From NCBI GenBank assembly GCA_951813045.1, contig CATOTF010000002.1:2356001-2420000 (forward strand): a stretch of DNA of 64,000 nucleotides, read 5' to 3'. Below the pieces are notes generated by a model. The model ran no database searches, was not told the DNA's origin, and saw only the letters and a program-made list of their open reading frames with translations. Positions 9,411 through 17,835 of this stretch are shown piece by piece. A program made the position numbers and the translations under genes. This DNA comes from an uncultured Rhizobiaceae bacterium. Its GTDB lineage: Bacteria; Pseudomonadota; Alphaproteobacteria; Rhizobiales; Rhizobiaceae. Positions within the stretch are counted from its first letter, which is position 1; each line of letters begins with the position of its first letter.

Positions 9411-10133
9411 ATGTCAGCAAGCGCTGAATTATCATTACACATTGCGCCTGTGCCGGTTGATCTACAACCTGTCCCGCTCCCGGAGAACGCCTCCAACGCA
9501 CCTCAGCAGGCAAACCGACGTGACGATCGGGATTTTTCCCGTGCACGTCGCCATTCGCGCATGGTTCGTGGCCTCAGGCAATTGCTACCTATCTCGGCTT
9601 TGGTAGTTATAGGCATATTCATCGGCTCCACCCTGTTCACCTATTCGCCAGTATCTGAACTGTCAATCGACAGTGCGGGATTGAAAGACGGCAAACTGGT
9701 TATGGAACAGCCTAAAATGGCCGGCTTTGATAAAAACAATCGCCCTTATGATGTATCAGCAACAAAAGCGATACAGGATGTGTCAAAGCCCGGTATGATA
9801 GAACTTGTATCAATAGACGCGAAGCTTCCCATGGATGCGACGTCATTTGCAGATGTGGACGCCCAGATCGGCTTTTACGACACCAACAATGAAACACTGG
9901 TGCTCAAAAAAGATGTCACGATTAAAGGGGCACGCGGCATGGATATTTTGCTGGAAGAAGCCAATTTCAATATGAAAACCGGCGGTATGACCAGCGATAT
10001 GCCTGTTGTTGTCAATTCAAAAGATATCAATATTTCTGCGGATTCCGTTTCCGTGGAAAAAGGCGGCCAGCGCATTGTTTTCAAAAAACGGGTTAAGATG
10101 ACAATAACACGACCCCTGGTACGGGGCGAATGA
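9411..10133 (+). CDS. lptC: LptC, LPS export periplasmic bridge protein
   Basis: 240 residues. A cytoplasmic N-terminus of about 55 residues is followed by one transmembrane helix ('LPISALVVIGIFIGSTLF', about 58-75) and a periplasmic beta-jellyroll of the LptC/OstA type. LptC receives LPS from LptB2FG in the inner membrane and hands it to LptA. lptA begins 34 bases later and lptB after that, which supports the call; similarity in this family is low. Confidence 0.88.
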   Translation: MSASAELSLHIAPVPVDLQPVPLPENASNAPQQANRRDDRDFSRARRHSRMVRGLRQLLPISALVVIGIFIGSTLFTYSPVSELSIDSAGLKDGKLVMEQPKMAGFDKNNRPYDVSATKAIQDVSKPGMIELVSIDAKLPMDATSFADVDAQIGFYDTNNETLVLKKDVTIKGARGMDILLEEANFNMKTGGMTSDMPVVVNSKDINISADSVSVEKGGQRIVFKKRVKMTITRPLVRGE

Positions 10134-10167
10134 GCCAAATTCCTGGAATAAGATCGGCGGCCGTCTG

Positions 10168-10725
10168 ATGCGCTTAGTCAAAACTCACCCTTTTCGTATT
10201 CAACTTTCAATTATGCTGGTGGCTCTGTTCGTCGCCGCATTTGGAATAAACCAGGCCAGCGCACAGGTTTCCGGTCAGGCATTTGAGGGCTTTCGCGGGA
10301 ACTCAAAAGACCCGGTGCAAATTGAGGCTGATGAGCTAGAGGTGCTCGACACCAAATCTAAAGCCATATTCCAAGGTAACGTACAAGTTCGTCAGGGGCC
10401 AAGCCTGATGAAAACAAAGAAGCTTGTCGTCCTATACGCAAAAGGCAGCGACGGTGGCCAAGGTGACATTGAGCAGCTCGATATGACTGGCGGTCTTATC
10501 GTTACATCTAAAGAAAATACGGTAACTGCCGATAAAGGCACGTATTTTGTTAAAACTGAAATGATTGTGCTTACAGGCAATGTTATCATTAGCCAGGGGG
10601 ACAACATCGCAAGTGGTTGCAAACTGATAGCGAATTTGAAAACCAATCAGGCTACACTTCTGTCATGCAAAGGGGGCGGACGGGTTAGAACTGTTTTCAC
10701 TCCAAGTAAAAAACCCAAACAGTAA
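10168..10725 (+). CDS. lptA: LptA, LPS transport periplasmic protein
   Basis: 185 residues with a signal peptide (about 1-32, ending ASAQ). The OstA-type beta domain has its usual opening 'DPVQIEADELEVLDTKSKAI' followed by 'FQGNVQVRQG'. LptA subunits stack to form the bridge that carries LPS across the periplasm to LptD. A pair of Cys near the C-terminus (SGCKL and LSCKG) may form a disulfide. Confidence 0.92.
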   Translation: MRLVKTHPFRIQLSIMLVALFVAAFGINQASAQVSGQAFEGFRGNSKDPVQIEADELEVLDTKSKAIFQGNVQVRQGPSLMKTKKLVVLYAKGSDGGQGDIEQLDMTGGLIVTSKENTVTADKGTYFVKTEMIVLTGNVIISQGDNIASGCKLIANLKTNQATLLSCKGGGRVRTVFTPSKKPKQ

Positions 10726-10742
10726 TGCGATTGACCTGACAG

Positions 10743-11600
10743 TTGAAACTCAAAAACCCATTTTCAAAAAAAGCCACAACCGCAGTCGACGAAAAGATTG
10801 AGCCGGAAGCCCCCTCAATTGAAGCGCCCGCTATCGTTGAAAACAGTAATACCGCATCCCGACAGCCCCGCTCCCGCGACGGTGTCCTTTTGGCGCGCGG
10901 TTTGAAAAAAACCTATAAGCAACGGACCGTGGTGGACGGGGCAAGCCTGGGTGTGCGGCGCGGTGAATCTGTCGGCCTGTTGGGGCCAAATGGCGCGGGC
11001 AAAACGACCTGTTTTTATATGATCACGGGTCTCGTTCGTCCAGACGCCGGAAAAATCGAACTGGACGGTCACGACGTAACCGGTATGCCGATGTACCGTC
11101 GGGCACGACTGGGTATTGGTTATCTGCCGCAGGAGGCCTCCATATTTCGTGGCCTGTCTGTTGAAAATAACATCAAGGCGGTGCTCGAAGTGGTTGAACC
11201 CAGCCGGAAAGAGAGAGCCAAGCAACTGGATTCACTGCTTGATGAATTTAAAATAACGCATCTGCGCAAATCCCCGTCTATTGCCCTTTCAGGCGGCGAG
11301 CGTCGCCGTCTCGAAATCGCAAGGGCTCTTGCCTCTCGCCCGGCATTTATGCTGTTGGATGAACCATTTGCCGGGGTCGACCCTATCGCTGTTGGCGATA
11401 TTCAAGACCTTGTTCGTCATCTCACCCGTCGGGGAATTGGCGTACTGATCACGGACCATAATGTGCGAGAAACGCTTGGGCTCATCGATCGGGCTTATAT
11501 TATCGCATCCGGACAGGTGCTGACCCACGGCCAACCGCAAGACATTGTTAACAATCCCGACGTTCGGCGGCTTTATTTGGGTGATCAATTTACACTTTAG
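10743..11600 (+). CDS. lptB: LptB, ATPase of the LPS export ABC transporter
   Basis: 285 residues. Walker A 'GPNGAGKTT', signature 'LSGGERRRLEIARAL', Walker B 'FMLLDEP' with catalytic Glu, and the switch His in 'LITDHNVRE' are all intact. LptB powers extraction of LPS from the inner membrane through LptFG, which are not in this window. About 45 residues rich in Lys, Glu, Ala and Pro precede the first beta strand ('LLARGLKKTYKQ'); E. coli LptB (241 residues) has no such tail. The only start codon covering it in frame is the TTG at 10743, with no clear Shine-Dalgarno. Confidence 0.95.
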   Translation: MKLKNPFSKKATTAVDEKIEPEAPSIEAPAIVENSNTASRQPRSRDGVLLARGLKKTYKQRTVVDGASLGVRRGESVGLLGPNGAGKTTCFYMITGLVRPDAGKIELDGHDVTGMPMYRRARLGIGYLPQEASIFRGLSVENNIKAVLEVVEPSRKERAKQLDSLLDEFKITHLRKSPSIALSGGERRRLEIARALASRPAFMLLDEPFAGVDPIAVGDIQDLVRHLTRRGIGVLITDHNVRETLGLIDRAYIIASGQVLTHGQPQDIVNNPDVRRLYLGDQFTL

Positions 11601-11718
11601 TCTCCCGAACTTGCTATCATTTATATGGACGGACTAACTTGGCATAAAAATTGCCTGATAACGCAGCTTAACACCGGCTGTGGTTCTGCCTGAATTTGAT
11701 TGGTTGAAGGGGTCGTAC

Positions 11719-13287
11719 ATGGGATTTTCCCAGAAATTAGCTATGCGTCAGGGGCAAAGCCTCGTGATGACGCCACAGCTCAGCCAGTCAATCAAACTAC
11801 TGGCGTTATCCAACATAGAACTGGCGGACTTTGTAGATGCTGAAATGGAGCGCAACCCATTTCTGGAAAACGGTCTAACTACTCCTCAAGAAACAAACCG
11901 GGGTGAACAACCCAACCAACCCGATACTAAAGAAATAATTGTCGAGCTGACGCAAAACAAAGAACTGGAAACAAGCGCAAAGGCGCTAAGCGAAAACCTC
12001 GGCACTGAAATTGAAAACATATATCCGGACGAGCAGGACTACCGCGCCAGGGAAAGCGACAACGCCAAGTCCCGTGAGGAACATGACTTCAGAACGGGAT
12101 CAGGTGGTCTTCAATTATCCAGTCAGGCGTCTGCGTACGACACCCCCGTTGCTGACTACACGGCCCAGCAAGAGACTTTGAGGGACAGGTTAATCAGCCA
12201 GCTTTCGATTAGCGGTGCCGACAAGACAATCACCGCTATAGCCGAAGATTTAATCAACAATCTGGACGACGCCGGTTATATTCGTGGTGATATTCACGAA
12301 TTTTCCACCCGCCTGTCCTGCGCCACCGACCAGGTGGTGACAGCGTTGAATCTGGTTCAGACCTTTGAACCCAGTGGTGTTGGCGCCCGAAATCTTTCTG
12401 AATGCCTGAAATTACAACTGCGTGAGATGGATCGCCTCGATCCCGGCATTGAGGCGGTAATCGACAATCTGGAGCTGCTCGCGAAGCGGGACTTTCAGGC
12501 GCTGCAGAAGCTCAGCGGATTAGACATTGAAGACCTGCACGACATACTTCTGGAAATTCAATCACTGGACCCCAAACCTGGAACCGCATTCGAAAGCACT
12601 TCTGTCCAGCACATCGTGCCGGATGTATATGTTCGCGAAGCCCAGGACGGCTCCTGGCAGATCGAATTGAATAGTGAAACCCTACCCCGTGTGTTGATCA
12701 ACAATTCATACGCTGATGAGGTCGGTAAAAATGCCAGCGACACTAAAAGCCAGTTATTTGTTGGTGAGTGTCTACAATCAGCAAATTGGCTCACCAAAAG
12801 TCTCGATCAACGGGCCCAAACGATCCTCAAGGTTTCAAAAGAAATCGTGAAACTACAGGATGAGTTTTTAGTCCACGGAGTAAGACACCTGCGTCCGCTA
12901 ACCCTCAAAATGGTTGCGGACGAGATAGAAATGCACGAATCCACCGTCAGCAGGGTTACATCAAACAAATATATTATGACCCCCCGTGGGTTGTTCGAAT
13001 TAAAGTACTTCTTCACCACAAGTATTGCCGGCGGTGAAGACGGGGCCGTTCATTCATCTGAGTCAGTTCGCGATCATATTCGCGCTCTTATTGACGAGGA
13101 AACGGCGAAGACCATTCTCAGTGATGACACCATCGTTGCCCGTCTGCATGAGGAAGGCATTGAAATTGCTCGCAGAACCGTTGCGAAATACCGCGACGCA
13201 ATGCAAATTCCATCGTCGGTTCAACGCCGGCGGGAAAAGCGGGCACTGGAACTGTCCAATCGCAGGTCAGAAGAGACAGCAACGTAA
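11719..13287 (+). CDS. rpoN: RNA polymerase sigma-54 factor
   Basis: 522 residues. Region I at the N-terminus is Gln/Leu-rich ('MTPQLSQSIKLLALSNIEL') and contacts enhancer-binding activators; an acidic region II follows. The core-binding domain comes next, then the helix-turn-helix ('MHESTVSRVTSNKYIMTPRG') and the RpoN box 'ARRTVAKYRDAM' that reads the -24 element. Start ATG 11719 (MGFSQKL) has GAAGGGG upstream; a GTG 39 bases earlier is less likely. lptB-rpoN-hpf-ptsN is the usual proteobacterial order. Confidence 0.97.
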   Translation: MGFSQKLAMRQGQSLVMTPQLSQSIKLLALSNIELADFVDAEMERNPFLENGLTTPQETNRGEQPNQPDTKEIIVELTQNKELETSAKALSENLGTEIENIYPDEQDYRARESDNAKSREEHDFRTGSGGLQLSSQASAYDTPVADYTAQQETLRDRLISQLSISGADKTITAIAEDLINNLDDAGYIRGDIHEFSTRLSCATDQVVTALNLVQTFEPSGVGARNLSECLKLQLREMDRLDPGIEAVIDNLELLAKRDFQALQKLSGLDIEDLHDILLEIQSLDPKPGTAFESTSVQHIVPDVYVREAQDGSWQIELNSETLPRVLINNSYADEVGKNASDTKSQLFVGECLQSANWLTKSLDQRAQTILKVSKEIVKLQDEFLVHGVRHLRPLTLKMVADEIEMHESTVSRVTSNKYIMTPRGLFELKYFFTTSIAGGEDGAVHSSESVRDHIRALIDEETAKTILSDDTIVARLHEEGIEIARRTVAKYRDAMQIPSSVQRRREKRALELSNRRSEETAT

Positions 13288-13292
13288 TTGAA

Positions 13293-13309
13293 CATCAAAA
13301 ATTTTGATG
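13293..13309. repeat. 17-base palindrome just after rpoN
   Basis: catcaaaa and ttttgatg (8-bp perfect arms) surround one A, starting six bases after the rpoN stop. It is AT-rich with no T-run after it, so it is a poor terminator; it may be a protein-binding site in the 259-base rpoN-hpf gap. Confidence 0.35.
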
Positions 13310-13475
13310 CCTATATCTCACCAGATGGTCAAATTCTCCCATTGACAAGAGCAAGAGAGACCAATACCTAGCCAGCCCATATGCTGGATCAGTCACAAAG
13401 TTTGATTATCGCGGCAGTCAAAAATGATTTGTCAAGCTATCATCGACGACAAACACCGTAGTACTGTAAATTCAA

Positions 13476-13490
13476 CGCAAATGATTTGCG
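13476..13490. promoter_or_regulatory. 15-base palindrome upstream of hpf
   Basis: cgcaaat and atttgcg (7-bp perfect arms around G) end 56 bases before the hpf start, where an operator or 5' leader structure would lie. Long-form hpf is usually induced in stationary phase; what binds here is unknown. Confidence 0.35.
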
Positions 13491-13546
13491 CCGACAAAAA
13501 CCCTGTTCTGTAATCAGCATACGGGAACTAATAAGGATATTTCAAA

Positions 13547-14110
13547 ATGACGCTTCGCATTTCAGGCAAACATATGGACATTGGGGAAAGCCTGAAAAGC
13601 AAGATTGAAGATCGTATTGGTGACGCGGTTAGCAAATATTTTGGCCATGGATTCAGTGGCAAGGTAACAATGGAAAAACAGGGCTCGTTTTTCATATCGG
13701 ATTGCATGCTGCACCTGGATTCAGGCGTCAACCTTCAGGCAACCGCCCGCGAGCCGGAAGCCCACGCCAGTTTTGACAAAGCCGCAGAACGCATCGAAAA
13801 ACGCCTGCGCCGCTACAAACGCAAACTTAAAGATCATCACGCTGGCAACCAGTCAGACGTCGCCTACTCTGTCATGACCACCCCGGACGAAGATGAAGAA
13901 ATCTCCGAAGATTTCGCCCCCCTGGTCGTTGCCGAAAGCTCTTTAACCGTGCGTACCCAAACGGTTGCAATGGCAGTGATGCAATTGGAACTGATGGACG
14001 AGCCCGTAAACGTGTTCAAAAATGCCGCAAATGGCTCCGTCAATGTTGTTTATAGACGAAGTGATGGAAATATCGGTTGGGTGGACCCTTCATCCACACC
14101 GGGCAATTGA
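13547..14110 (+). CDS. hpf: Long-form ribosome hibernation promoting factor
   Basis: 187 residues. The N-terminal S30AE domain (1-100) opens 'MTLRISGKHMDIGESLKSKI' and binds the 30S decoding site. An acidic linker (about 105-123) leads to the C-terminal dimerisation domain ('VVAESSLTVRTQTVAMAVMQ'). The long form makes 100S dimers by itself. Its place between rpoN and ptsN is the usual one. Confidence 0.95.
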   Translation: MTLRISGKHMDIGESLKSKIEDRIGDAVSKYFGHGFSGKVTMEKQGSFFISDCMLHLDSGVNLQATAREPEAHASFDKAAERIEKRLRRYKRKLKDHHAGNQSDVAYSVMTTPDEDEEISEDFAPLVVAESSLTVRTQTVAMAVMQLELMDEPVNVFKNAANGSVNVVYRRSDGNIGWVDPSSTPGN

Positions 14111-14169
14111 GCAAACAATTCGACCAAACGTGAGCAACAAGAAAGCCTGACCTGTCAGGGGCACACAGT

Positions 14170-14634
14170 ATGGAAATAAGTTCAATTATCGAACAGGAAG
14201 CAATTTTGGCGAACCTTAAACCGGGTTCGAAGAAACAATTGCTTCAGGATCTTGCGGAAACTGGCGCTCTATACGCCCAAACCGATAGCCAACTCATTAT
14301 TGACCGGCTTCTCGACCGCGAACGCCTTGGGTCAACCGGCGTTGGCAACGGCGTCGCAATTCCCCACGCAAAACTACCAAATACCAACAAGATTGTGGGT
14401 GTATTTGCGCGGCTGGTAAAGCCAATCAATTATGAAGCGATTGATGATCAGCCGGTCGATATTATATTCATGCTTCTGGCGCCTGAAGGTTCTGGTGCCG
14501 AGCATTTGAAAACGCTGTCGCGCATTGCCCGTGTTTTGCGTAACCAATCGACCCTGACAAACATTCGAAATGCAACAGAAGTTGACACAATTTATAGCTT
14601 GTTGACTGCAGAACAGAACGCCAACGCTGCATAA
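14170..14634 (+). CDS. ptsN: Nitrogen phosphotransferase enzyme IIA (PtsN)
   Basis: 154 residues, one PTS EIIA type-2 domain. The phosphorylated His lies in 'GVGNGVAIPHAKLPN' (about residue 65), and the N-terminal 'EQEAILANLKPGSKKQLLQ' is the usual beginning. EIIANtr takes phosphate from PtsP/NPr and signals nitrogen and potassium state rather than moving sugars. Confidence 0.96.
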   Translation: MEISSIIEQEAILANLKPGSKKQLLQDLAETGALYAQTDSQLIIDRLLDRERLGSTGVGNGVAIPHAKLPNTNKIVGVFARLVKPINYEAIDDQPVDIIFMLLAPEGSGAEHLKTLSRIARVLRNQSTLTNIRNATEVDTIYSLLTAEQNANAA

Positions 14635-14733
14635 TTTACGCACTGCTGAGAACGCGTGCACTCCAGTGTTCAATCATGAAATTGTCGTTTGCCTCAATCG
14701 CATAGCTTTTCCGAGACTTCAGGTGTCGATTAA

Positions 14734-14901
14734 TTAGATGAACCATTGGATCGCGATAAACATCGCGACCAGTCCCCAAAAGCATGAGTTTATAAACGAC
14801 CGCAGAATTCCGGAGTCTTCTTCGACAGTAATGCCGAGGCTTTTGAGGACGATGTTACCGGGAAGAAACAATATTCCCAAAAATACTTTAGTGAGCCACA
14901 T
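14734..14901 (-). CDS. Small membrane protein (55 residues) downstream of the truncated haemoglobin
   Basis: Two hydrophobic stretches (about 4-20 and 37-55) flank a short acidic turn ('GITVEEDSGILR'). The ATG lies 11 bases after the stop of the truncated haemoglobin gene, with GAGAGAAC between, so the two are almost certainly co-transcribed under the same NsrR-type control. I do not recognise the family. A role beside the globin at the membrane in NO or O2 handling is inference from context only. Confidence 0.65.
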   Translation of the reverse strand: MWLTKVFLGILFLPGNIVLKSLGITVEEDSGILRSFINSCFWGLVAMFIAIQWFI

Positions 14902-14912
14902 ATCGTTCTCTC

Positions 14913-15377
14913 TCAGTTCGCTAATTCTGTACCATTGGAAAGCGCCTTGCGCCAGTTCGGCGGTGTTGCCAGCAAATTTCCGTCCCGCGACAACCAAAGA
15001 CTTGTAGCAATCCGCGCAGCCGCTTCGTTAACTAAAGGGGCGGCATTCGGCGAAAATATCTCTGCCGTCGTCAGCTCAAACAGTGACAACCATTCTTCGA
15101 ATTCACATGTATCAATACCGTCAATTTTTTGATGTACCGGAACCGGTTTTCCTTTGTACTCACCAGTTCGCAAAAGAACCGAACGCCAAAACCCCTTCAT
15201 GGTATCAAGGTGCCTGGCCCAATGAGGCCCGGCATGATGGGCAAATATCGATCCAAGCTTCTCATTTGCCAGAACACGTTCATAAAAACGGTCGACAAGC
15301 TGCGAAATCTGGTCGGCCGTAATCGACGGGTGTACCGGTTGACGTTGCACACTGGGCCTGACTTCGTATTGCACCAT
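14913..15377 (-). CDS. Group III truncated haemoglobin
   Basis: 154 residues, a 2-on-2 globin. 'ITADQISQLVDRFYERVLAN' starts the fold, with the Phe-Tyr of the B helix that ligates bound gas. 'HHAGPHWARHLDTMKGFWRS' leads into the F region with the proximal His. 'PVPVHQKI' matches the group III signature. Family members bind O2/NO and protect against nitrosative or microaerobic stress. It is divergent from an NsrR-like repressor, with a likely NsrR operator 11 bases before its start. Confidence 0.9.
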   Translation of the reverse strand: MVQYEVRPSVQRQPVHPSITADQISQLVDRFYERVLANEKLGSIFAHHAGPHWARHLDTMKGFWRSVLLRTGEYKGKPVPVHQKIDGIDTCEFEEWLSLFELTTAEIFSPNAAPLVNEAAARIATSLWLSRDGNLLATPPNWRKALSNGTELAN

Positions 15378-15387
15378 GGGTCAATTT

Positions 15388-15410
15388 AACATTCATTATA
15401 TATGTATCTT
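15388..15410. promoter_or_regulatory. Likely NsrR operator at the truncated-haemoglobin promoter
   Basis: Half-sites aacattcatta (15388-15398) and atatgtatctt (15400-15410) around one T have the 11-1-11 layout of NsrR sites. Against the E. coli-type halves AAGATGCATTT / AAATGCATCTT as I recall them, 18 of 23 positions agree. A minus-strand promoter reading TTGAAT, 17 bases, TAAATA lies just upstream, so bound repressor would cover the transcription start. Confidence 0.7.
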
Positions 15411-15468
15411 TTATTTAGTCTCGAATTCCATTAAATTCAACATATAAAATGAATGATTTTGGTGAAAC

Positions 15469-15864
15469 ATGCGATTAAATCAGGCCAGCGATTTTGCACT
15501 GCGAATTTTAATGCTGCTCGCGGGAAACAAAGAACCAATGACAGTAGATACGGTTTCCGCAGAGTTAAAGCTGGTCAAATCCCATCTTATGAAAATTGTG
15601 GCCAAGCTCGCAAAAGCCGGGTTGGTTACTTCAACAAGGGGTCGTACCGGAGGAATCAGTCTTGGCCGCTCCGCCAAAGATATAACCGTTGGAGAAGTTG
15701 TTCGCCTCATTGAACCGGATTTTGCTGTAGTAGAATGCATGCGTGATGGCGTTAGCCAGTGCACGTTTTTGCCCCAATGCAAATTGCGCGGCGTAATGGG
15801 TAAAGCCAACGCTGCATTCTTTGCAACATTGGACAATGAATCCTTGGAAGGGCTCTTAGCCTAA
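15469..15864 (+). CDS. nsrR: Rrf2-family iron-sulfur repressor, NsrR-like
   Basis: 131 residues. The winged helix (1-75; 'MRLNQASDFALRILMLLAG', recognition region 'SAELKLVKSHLMKIVAKLAK') is typical Rrf2. Three Cys with C-x7-C-x5-C spacing ('VECMRDGVSQCTFLPQCKL', about residues 91-105) match the NsrR [4Fe-4S] ligands, as in the Bacillus protein. NsrR loses DNA binding when NO destroys its cluster. The operator and divergent globin gene support NsrR rather than IscR or CymR. Confidence 0.88.
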   Translation: MRLNQASDFALRILMLLAGNKEPMTVDTVSAELKLVKSHLMKIVAKLAKAGLVTSTRGRTGGISLGRSAKDITVGEVVRLIEPDFAVVECMRDGVSQCTFLPQCKLRGVMGKANAAFFATLDNESLEGLLA

Positions 15865-15976
15865 ACACATCGGGTGGCTGCGCAAGCAGTTGTATATTTC
15901 TCCCGACAACATGGACAAAAAACTCCCTTTGAGGCGTTACCCTTTAACAGTACAAGTATCAGTTATCATTTGTAGA

Positions 15977-16004
15977 AGGGCTTTATAACAGCTATTCAAG
16001 CCCT
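15977..16004 (+). promoter_or_regulatory. Stem-loop ending one base before the antiporter start codon
   Basis: agggctt (15977-15983) and aagccct (15998-16004) pair perfectly around a 14-base loop, immediately before the ATG at 16006. No Shine-Dalgarno is visible outside the stem. The hairpin could limit translation initiation of the downstream antiporter. Confidence 0.4.
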
Positions 16005-16005
16005 C

Positions 16006-17835
16006 ATGTCAGGCCTCATTTTCAAGATTGCGCTTATCGGGTTTTCAGGGATTGCCTCGCAATGGGCAGCCTGGCGCCTTCGCATTCCTGCAATTGCCCT
16101 GTTACTCGTTTCCGGAATTCTATTGGGGCCCGTAAGCGGTATATTGGACCCGCAAGAAAGTTTCGGCGATCTTTACCGCCCAATGATTGCACTGGCTGTC
16201 GCCATTATCCTTTTTGAAGGGGGTCTCACCCTAAACTTCAAGGAAATTACTGAAACGTCGACAGCAGTCCGACGTATTATCCTAATCGGCGGTCCGCTCG
16301 TCTGGTTGATGTCATCACTGGCAGCCCATTATGCTGCCGGGTTATCATGGCCCACCGCAATCGTGTTGGGCGCGATACTGGTGGTAACCGGGCCAACCGT
16401 CATCATGCCCCTCCTCCGGCAGGCACAATTGAGCCCGCGGCCAGCTTCCCTACTGAGATGGGAAGCCATCGTCAACGACCCGATTGGTGCCCTCTTCGCC
16501 GTGATAGCGTTTGAAATCTATCTTGTACTTCACGGGGCACACGACGGTGCAACACTGGTCGGCCTGTTAATATTCGGTGCTGCGGTTGCAGTCGGAGGTG
16601 GGTATTTGGCCGGGCGAACACTGGCCTACTGCTTTGTACGGGGGTATGTACCCGAATTTCTCAAAGCGCCCATAATGCTGATTACAGTATTGGCTGTCTA
16701 TGCGATTTCGGATGTCATACTCGAGGAATCCGGCCTGTTAACCGTCACGGTCATGGGCATCACTATCGCCAATTCACGCATTGCCAGCTTGACGGAAATG
16801 CGCCGGTTTAAGGAAACCATTACAGTATTGCTGGTGTCGGGCCTATTCATCATGCTCACGGCATCCCTGGATCTCACAGCGCTTCAGTCCCTGGGTTGGG
16901 GGGCTCTGGCATTCGTTGTACTGATCTTGTTTGTCGTTCGCCCCATTGCGATATTCGTAGCCACCACCGGGTCCGGCCTGACCTTTAGCGAAAAAGCTCT
17001 CGTTTCGTGGATTGCCCCTCGCGGCATCGTGGCCGTCGCCGTTTCCGGCCTGTTTGGCGCTTCGCTGACAGAACTTGGTGTTGTCGACGGCAGCAAACTA
17101 ACAGCGCTGACCTTCACTGTTGTTGCCAGCACGATATTATTGCATGGGTTCACATTGAGCCCGATGGCAAGTTTGCTCGGATTAAAATCCGCTGAGAAAC
17201 CGGGGCTGTTACTCATTGGCGGTTCCCAGTGGACAGAAGCATTAGCCACAAAGATCAAGGAAATGGGCCTCCCGGTGCTCATTGTCGACGCAAACTGGAG
17301 CCATATCCGATCAGCGCGCCTGGCCGACATACCAGTTCACTATGGTGAGGTTCTTTCTGAAGACGCCCACCATCATATCGTACTCAATCGATATTCGCAT
17401 TTGATAGCAGCAACGGACAATGACCCATACAATGCGCTTGTATGCACCGAGTTTGGCCCGGAGTTGGGTCGTGGCAATGTATTCCAGATCGGGACCCATC
17501 GCGAAGAAAACGAACGTCAGGCCGTGAGCTTCACCATTGGCGGCCGTTCAATCTTTAAACCCGGCCGGGACTATTCCGAACTCCGCAAACAAATGTGGAT
17601 GGGCTGGACCTTTCAATGCACCACATTATCAGAAGAGTTCAACTATGAAGCCTATCTTGCGTCTCGCGGAGAAGACACAGCAGTGCTTCTTTGGGCAGGT
17701 GGCAACGGATCAATCGTATTTGGTGAGGGCAATCACGGGCAACTGCCCACAGCGGGCGACACAATTCTGGCTTTTGGCCCTCCGTTGGAAACGGGCGACG
17801 CTGCCACGAACGCCATCAACCGGAACAATAATTAA
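16006..17835 (+). CDS. CPA1-type cation:proton antiporter with a TrkA-N-like domain
   Basis: 609 residues. Residues 1-400 hold about 12 transmembrane helices with 'RWEAIVNDPIGALFAVI', the Asn-Asp pair of the transport site in NhaP-type antiporters. After this, 'GLLLIGGSQWTEALATKIKE' begins a Rossmann-like TrkA-N (RCK) domain (about 403-530), likely binding a nucleotide and gating. It exchanges Na+ or K+ for H+. prmA starts inside its stop (TAATG overlap), so translation is coupled. Confidence 0.9.
   Translation: MSGLIFKIALIGFSGIASQWAAWRLRIPAIALLLVSGILLGPVSGILDPQESFGDLYRPMIALAVAIILFEGGLTLNFKEITETSTAVRRIILIGGPLVWLMSSLAAHYAAGLSWPTAIVLGAILVVTGPTVIMPLLRQAQLSPRPASLLRWEAIVNDPIGALFAVIAFEIYLVLHGAHDGATLVGLLIFGAAVAVGGGYLAGRTLAYCFVRGYVPEFLKAPIMLITVLAVYAISDVILEESGLLTVTVMGITIANSRIASLTEMRRFKETITVLLVSGLFIMLTASLDLTALQSLGWGALAFVVLILFVVRPIAIFVATTGSGLTFSEKALVSWIAPRGIVAVAVSGLFGASLTELGVVDGSKLTALTFTVVASTILLHGFTLSPMASLLGLKSAEKPGLLLIGGSQWTEALATKIKEMGLPVLIVDANWSHIRSARLADIPVHYGEVLSEDAHHHIVLNRYSHLIAATDNDPYNALVCTEFGPELGRGNVFQIGTHREENERQAVSFTIGGRSIFKPGRDYSELRKQMWMGWTFQCTTLSEEFNYEAYLASRGEDTAVLLWAGGNGSIVFGEGNHGQLPTAGDTILAFGPPLETGDAATNAINRNNN

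Noticed and set aside
13342-13370. TTGACA-N17-TACCTA as an hpf promoter
   Set aside because: The -10 element matches at too few positions and the distance to hpf is almost 180 bases.
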